This document shows positions 60,413 through 64,000 of a stretch of DNA of 64,000 nt, one piece after another. The DNA lies in contig NZ_OZ060924.1 of the NCBI RefSeq assembly GCF_964059955.1, positions 395,103-459,102 on the forward strand. Reading direction: 5' to 3'. Position numbers and translations under genes: made by a program. Numbering within the stretch: the first letter of the stretch is position 1; each line of letters starts with the position of its first letter. Under the pieces are notes generated by a model that searched no databases, was not told the origin of the DNA, and was given only the letters and a program-made list of their open reading frames with translations. This DNA comes from Sodalis-like secondary symbiont of Drepanosiphum platanoidis. Its GTDB lineage: Bacteria > Pseudomonadota > Gammaproteobacteria > Enterobacterales > Enterobacteriaceae.

Positions 60413-61342
60413 TTAATTCAATAAATTTAAAAAATTTTTTTCAGATTTTAATATAATAAGATTCCTCTTTTTAAGAAAGCTTTTTTTATAAACTTTTATA
60501 ATTTTAAGAAATAAAAATAATTCTGGATTTTTTTTTAAAGCATATGAATATATTTTTGATATTTTTAAATCTGCTTTACTACGAATTAATATAGATTTTT
60601 TTTCTACTTCATTTAAAATTTTTTTTATATTTTTATATGTTGAATTTTTAATTTTTTCATATTCTTTTTTTCCCTTATATATATTTTTTTTATAAATAGA
60701 TTTAAATCTATAATTCATTTTTTTATAAAAAATCTTAGATTCTTTATCTGAAAAATAAATTTTTTTTAAACGAAAATCAATTATTTTTATTCCTAAAGAT
60801 TTTATATTTTTTAAAAAAATATATTTTTTAAATATATAAGATTTTTTTTTAAAATTGTTAAAATATTTATATTTAATATTTTTTTTAGATAAAAAATTAT
60901 TAATAATATTATTATTTTTATTTAAAATAATATTTTTTATTTTATTTTTTTTTATTTCTTTATATAATATATTATATATATATTTTTTTAAAAAAAATTC
61001 TACTTGAGATATATTTCCTCCATTAGTTAAAACATAATATTTATTAAAATTAAAAATTTTCCATTTAATATAATAATCTATAATTATTTTTTTATTATCT
61101 AAAGTAATAAAATTATTTAATTTATCTTCTGTAGTTTGAATTCTTGAATCAATTTTTTTAATAAAATCTATAAATGGTATTTTTATATGTAAACCAGATT
61201 TATAAATTAATGGTTTAAATTTATGTTCTAAAGGTTTTCCAAAACGCAATATTATTCCACAATATCCTTCAGGTATTATAAAAATAAATGAATTAATTAT
61301 AAAATATATAATTATAAAAATAGGTAATAAGAATTTTATCAT
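60413..61342 (-). CDS. hflC: FtsH-associated membrane protein HflC
   Basis: Inner-membrane SPFH/prohibitin-family protein that with HflK surrounds the FtsH protease. 309 aa (E. coli 334). One N-terminal membrane segment (about 3-23), then a periplasmic SPFH domain (EGYCGIILRFGKP, DSRIQTTEDKL, FNKYYVLTNG). The coiled-coil region is Lys/Asn/Ile-rich but keeps the SKADLKISKIYSYA and KNPELFLFLK landmarks. Directly follows hflK. Confidence 0.92.
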   Translation of the reverse strand: MIKFLLPIFIIIYFIINSFIFIIPEGYCGIILRFGKPLEHKFKPLIYKSGLHIKIPFIDFIKKIDSRIQTTEDKLNNFITLDNKKIIIDYYIKWKIFNFNKYYVLTNGGNISQVEFFLKKYIYNILYKEIKKNKIKNIILNKNNNIINNFLSKKNIKYKYFNNFKKKSYIFKKYIFLKNIKSLGIKIIDFRLKKIYFSDKESKIFYKKMNYRFKSIYKKNIYKGKKEYEKIKNSTYKNIKKILNEVEKKSILIRSKADLKISKIYSYALKKNPELFLFLKIIKVYKKSFLKKRNLIILKSEKNFLNLLN

Positions 61343-61419
61343 TTTTTATATTTTTCTCTTTTATTTATTAAAATGATTTTTACTAAAAAATTATAAATAA
61401 ATATTTTATTAAAATTAAT

Positions 61420-62511
61420 TTAATTAAAAAATAAAATATTCTTATTTTTTTTATTACATATATTTTTTATAAAATTAATATTTAAATTTTTATTTAATAA
61501 AATTTTTGATGGAAGAATAAAAATATCATTTTTTAATGATTTATGAATAAATATTTTATTATTATTACTTAATATTTTTTCTATTGTATCAATATAAATT
61601 CTTTTTTTTGTTAAATAAGGAAATTTGTTATATTCTGGTAAAATTTTTATAAATTTTATAATTTCTATTTTTGCTTTTAATATTTCTTTTTTTTTATAAT
61701 TTTTTACTTTTTCTAAAATATTTTTAGCTTTTTCTTTAGTTTTTATTTTTTCTTTATAAAAAATTTTTCTTACTTGATTTATGTATTTATTTTTTTTTTC
61801 AAATGAATTAATAGCTTTATTAAAAGATTTATTTATTTTTTTTGGAATATTTTTTTCTATAAAAAAAACATTAATAACAGAAATTCCCATATTATATGGT
61901 TTAATTATTTTTTTAATTTTGAATAAAATTTTATTTTGTATAATTATAGAATTTTTTTTTAAAATATTAAAAATATTATATTTTGCTAAAATACTTCTTA
62001 TTGCACTATAAGAGGTATTTTTTAAACTTTTTTCTATATTTGCTACATTAAATAAATAATTTTTTAAATCATTAATGTAATATTGTATATTAACTTTAAT
62101 GTTTATTAAATTTTTGTCATATGTTAATATTTTATCAGATATTTTTATAGTATTTAATGATTTTATATTTGCAATAATTACTGTATCAATAAAAGTAATT
62201 TTCCAATTTAAACCAGAACAATTTATATTATAAAATTTACCTAAACGTAATATAATAGCTTTTTCTGTCTCTTTAACAATAAAAAAACCACTTATAATCC
62301 ATAATAAAAAAATAGATATTAGTATTTTTTTAAAAAAATATTTATTTTTATTTTTATCAAATTTATTTTTTTTATTTTTATTAAAAAAATTTTTTATTAT
62401 TATATAAATAATTTTATAAAAATTTTTTATATTTTTTTTAAAAAAAGTTTTATAAAAAATTTTTTTTTTACAAAAATTATATTTATTTTTAATAATTTTA
62501 ATAAATAACAT
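61420..62511 (-). CDS. hflK: FtsH-associated membrane protein HflK
   Basis: Partner of HflC. 363 aa (E. coli 419). The E. coli Gly/Pro-rich N-terminus is replaced by a basic Lys/Asn/Phe-rich stretch; the membrane segment lies at about 63-79, then VKETEKAIILRLGKFY. SPFH domain with SYSAIRSILAKY and YNMGISVINVFF. The tail is drifted. In E. coli hfq and hflX lie between miaA and hflK; both are absent. Confidence 0.91.
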   Translation of the reverse strand: MLFIKIIKNKYNFCKKKIFYKTFFKKNIKNFYKIIYIIIKNFFNKNKKNKFDKNKNKYFFKKILISIFLLWIISGFFIVKETEKAIILRLGKFYNINCSGLNWKITFIDTVIIANIKSLNTIKISDKILTYDKNLINIKVNIQYYINDLKNYLFNVANIEKSLKNTSYSAIRSILAKYNIFNILKKNSIIIQNKILFKIKKIIKPYNMGISVINVFFIEKNIPKKINKSFNKAINSFEKKNKYINQVRKIFYKEKIKTKEKAKNILEKVKNYKKKEILKAKIEIIKFIKILPEYNKFPYLTKKRIYIDTIEKILSNNNKIFIHKSLKNDIFILPSKILLNKNLNINFIKNICNKKNKNILFFN

Positions 62512-62741
62512 ATATTTTCCTATTTTAAATATTTATTTAAATATTATATATTTTATTTAAATAAAATTTACAAAAATAAATATTTTTAAAATAAATTAAT
62601 ATTAATTAATATTTTAATTTAAATTATTAAATATAATTTGTTTAAAAAATATTAAAATTTTTATATAAAATATAGAAAATTTTATTTTTTATATAAAAAT
62701 ATATAAAATTATAAATATTTTATTTAAAATATATTTTTAAT

Positions 62742-63659
62742 TTAATTTTTTATTATTGATAATATATTTTTAATATGCTTTTTAGATTCATTTGATTTAA
62801 GAATGTATGCATTTTTCCAATTTTTTATCCATGTAATTTGATTTTTAGAAATTCTATATGTTGAATTAATTACTGATTTAATCATATTATTATAAGTTTT
62901 TGTACCAGATAAATATTCCCACATTTGTTTATATCCTACACATTTCATAGATGGTAAAGATAAATTTAAATCTCCTCTATTAAATAAAGATATTACTTCA
63001 TCTTTAAATCCATTACTTAACATTCTATAAAATCTATATTTAATAGAAGATTTTAAATCAATTTTATTTACTGGAAATATGATAAATTGAAATACTTTAT
63101 ATGGTAATTTTTTTTTAGATAATTTATAAAAATCTGTTAAAGTTTTTTTAGATAAAATATATACTTCTAAAGCTCTTATAATTCTATGAGAATCATTTAC
63201 ATGAATTTTATTTGCAGATTTTGGATCAATAAGTTTTAATTTATTATGTAAAAATTTTAATCCTAATATTTTTTTTTTATATTTAATTATATTTCTAATA
63301 TATAAATTTGATTTAGGTAATGGAGATATACCTTCTAATAAAATTTTAAAATAAAGCATTGTTCCACCTACTAAAAGTGGAATTTTTCCTTTTGAAATAA
63401 TATATTTAATTTTATTTAAAGAATCATTATAAAATTCTGATACTGAATATGAATTTAATGGATCACGTATATTTATTAAATGATGTGGATATTTTTTAAG
63501 TATTAAATTACTTGGTTTATCTGTTCCAATATTCATATATTTATAAACAAGAGCTGAATCAACACTAATAATTTCTATAGGTAAATATTGAAATAATTTT
63601 ATTGATAAAGAAGTTTTTCCAGATGCTGTTGGACCCATTATAAAAATAATAATTGACAT
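62742..63659 (-). CDS. miaA: tRNA dimethylallyltransferase
   Basis: Adds an isopentenyl group to A37 of tRNAs reading UNN codons. 305 aa (E. coli 316). P-loop MGPTASGKTSLS at residues 8-19, catalytic Asp in SVDSALVYKYMNIGTDKP, LVGGTMLYFK, and SLPSMKCVGYKQMWEYL. Needs DMAPP, whose synthesis involves IspG/IspH, Fe-S enzymes that could use the fldA/fpr chain. Confidence 0.96.
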   Translation of the reverse strand: MSIIIFIMGPTASGKTSLSIKLFQYLPIEIISVDSALVYKYMNIGTDKPSNLILKKYPHHLINIRDPLNSYSVSEFYNDSLNKIKYIISKGKIPLLVGGTMLYFKILLEGISPLPKSNLYIRNIIKYKKKILGLKFLHNKLKLIDPKSANKIHVNDSHRIIRALEVYILSKKTLTDFYKLSKKKLPYKVFQFIIFPVNKIDLKSSIKYRFYRMLSNGFKDEVISLFNRGDLNLSLPSMKCVGYKQMWEYLSGTKTYNNMIKSVINSTYRISKNQITWIKNWKNAYILKSNESKKHIKNILSIIKN

Positions 63660-64000
63660 ATTAAATAATCATTTAAAAGTTATATAAATTTTAAAAAATT
63701 TTATTTAATTTTAATTTATTAAATTTTTTAAAAAATTAATATTTAATATATTTAAAATTTATTAATAATAAATAAAATATTTTATTATTTTAACATAAAA
63801 AATATTATTTTTATAAAATTTTTAATATTTTAATATAAATTTTATATTTTATTGATTTTTTATAAAAAATTTAATAAATAAAATTAAGAAAAATATATTT
63901 TTTAATAAAAAATATTATTTTATATAATGAATTAATTATTAATTAATATTTATATATTTAATAAATTATATATAAAATTAATAAATTAAATGTATAATAT
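63660..64000. other. A/T-rich region upstream of miaA to window end
   Basis: About 340 bases with no gene, RNA or clear promoter. Any gene to the right begins outside the window. Confidence 0.5.

Noticed and set aside
1..64000. Mobile elements, CRISPR arrays, toxin-antitoxin pairs, phage genes, recently transferred genes
   Set aside because: All recognisable genes are housekeeping genes with uniform AT-driven codon use and E. coli-like order; no direct-repeat arrays, transposase motifs or islands of different composition were seen.

Overview
The window comes from an extremely AT-rich, strongly reduced bacterial chromosome, most likely an intracellular insect endosymbiont of gammaproteobacterial (Enterobacterales-like) descent. 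The evidence is threefold. The first 60 bases hold a single G or C, and most spacers are almost pure A/T. Proteins are full of Lys, Asn and Ile yet align end to end with their E. coli counterparts. Gene blocks keep E. coli order with individual genes dropped out: lptD-surA-(pdxA lost)-rsmA, rpmF-(plsX lost)-fabH-fabD-fabG-acpP-fabF, and miaA-(hfq, hflX lost)-hflK-hflC-(purA, nsrR lost)-rnr-rlmB, plus the tRNA cluster Arg(CCG)-His-Leu(CAG)-Pro(TGG). The exact species cannot be read from the sequence; Wigglesworthia-, Riesia-, Purcelliella- or Annandia-like symbionts would be comparable.

Layout. 1-6.6 kb: tRNA-Glu, ychF, lspA and ileS on the minus strand, then rpsT divergently. 7.7-12.3 kb: gyrA, the SRP RNA and a 2-Cys peroxiredoxin. 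12.1-16.1 kb: the macromolecular synthesis operon rpsU-dnaG-rpoD. 16.5-21.1 kb: rsmA, surA and lptD, minus strand. 21.9-24.2 kb: fldA, fabI and convergent birA. 25.1-31.7 kb: complete sufABCDSE and fpr. 32.1-45.8 kb: the S10, spc and alpha ribosomal-protein operons, including secY, rpoA and the small genes rpmD and rpmJ. 45.9-50 kb: ppa, four tRNAs and rne. 50.4-57.1 kb: rluC, rpmF, the fatty-acid operon and acpS. 57.1-63.7 kb: rlmB, rnr, hflC, hflK and miaA, minus strand. I count 65 protein genes, five tRNAs and one SRP RNA. I see no mobile elements, CRISPR arrays, phage genes or rRNA.

How the parts work together. Most genes serve translation, transcription and RNA decay. The others form three small modules: type II fatty-acid synthesis (fabH, fabD, fabG, fabF, fabI, acpP, acpS, with birA for biotinylating acetyl-CoA carboxylase); Fe-S assembly with a low-potential electron chain (suf, fpr, fldA); and remnants of envelope biogenesis (lspA, surA, lptD, hflKC). 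The code is standard: TGA is a stop (rplD) and tryptophans are TGG.

I found no new multi-gene system. The points most worth a second look are the C-terminal PNPase-type motif kept at the end of an otherwise eroded RNase E; an LptD lacking its disulfide cysteines; a 52-bp perfect A/T palindrome and several A/T-only hairpins placed like terminators; a hairpin enclosing the rpsJ start codon; and rare stop codons that survive where they overlap another signal.
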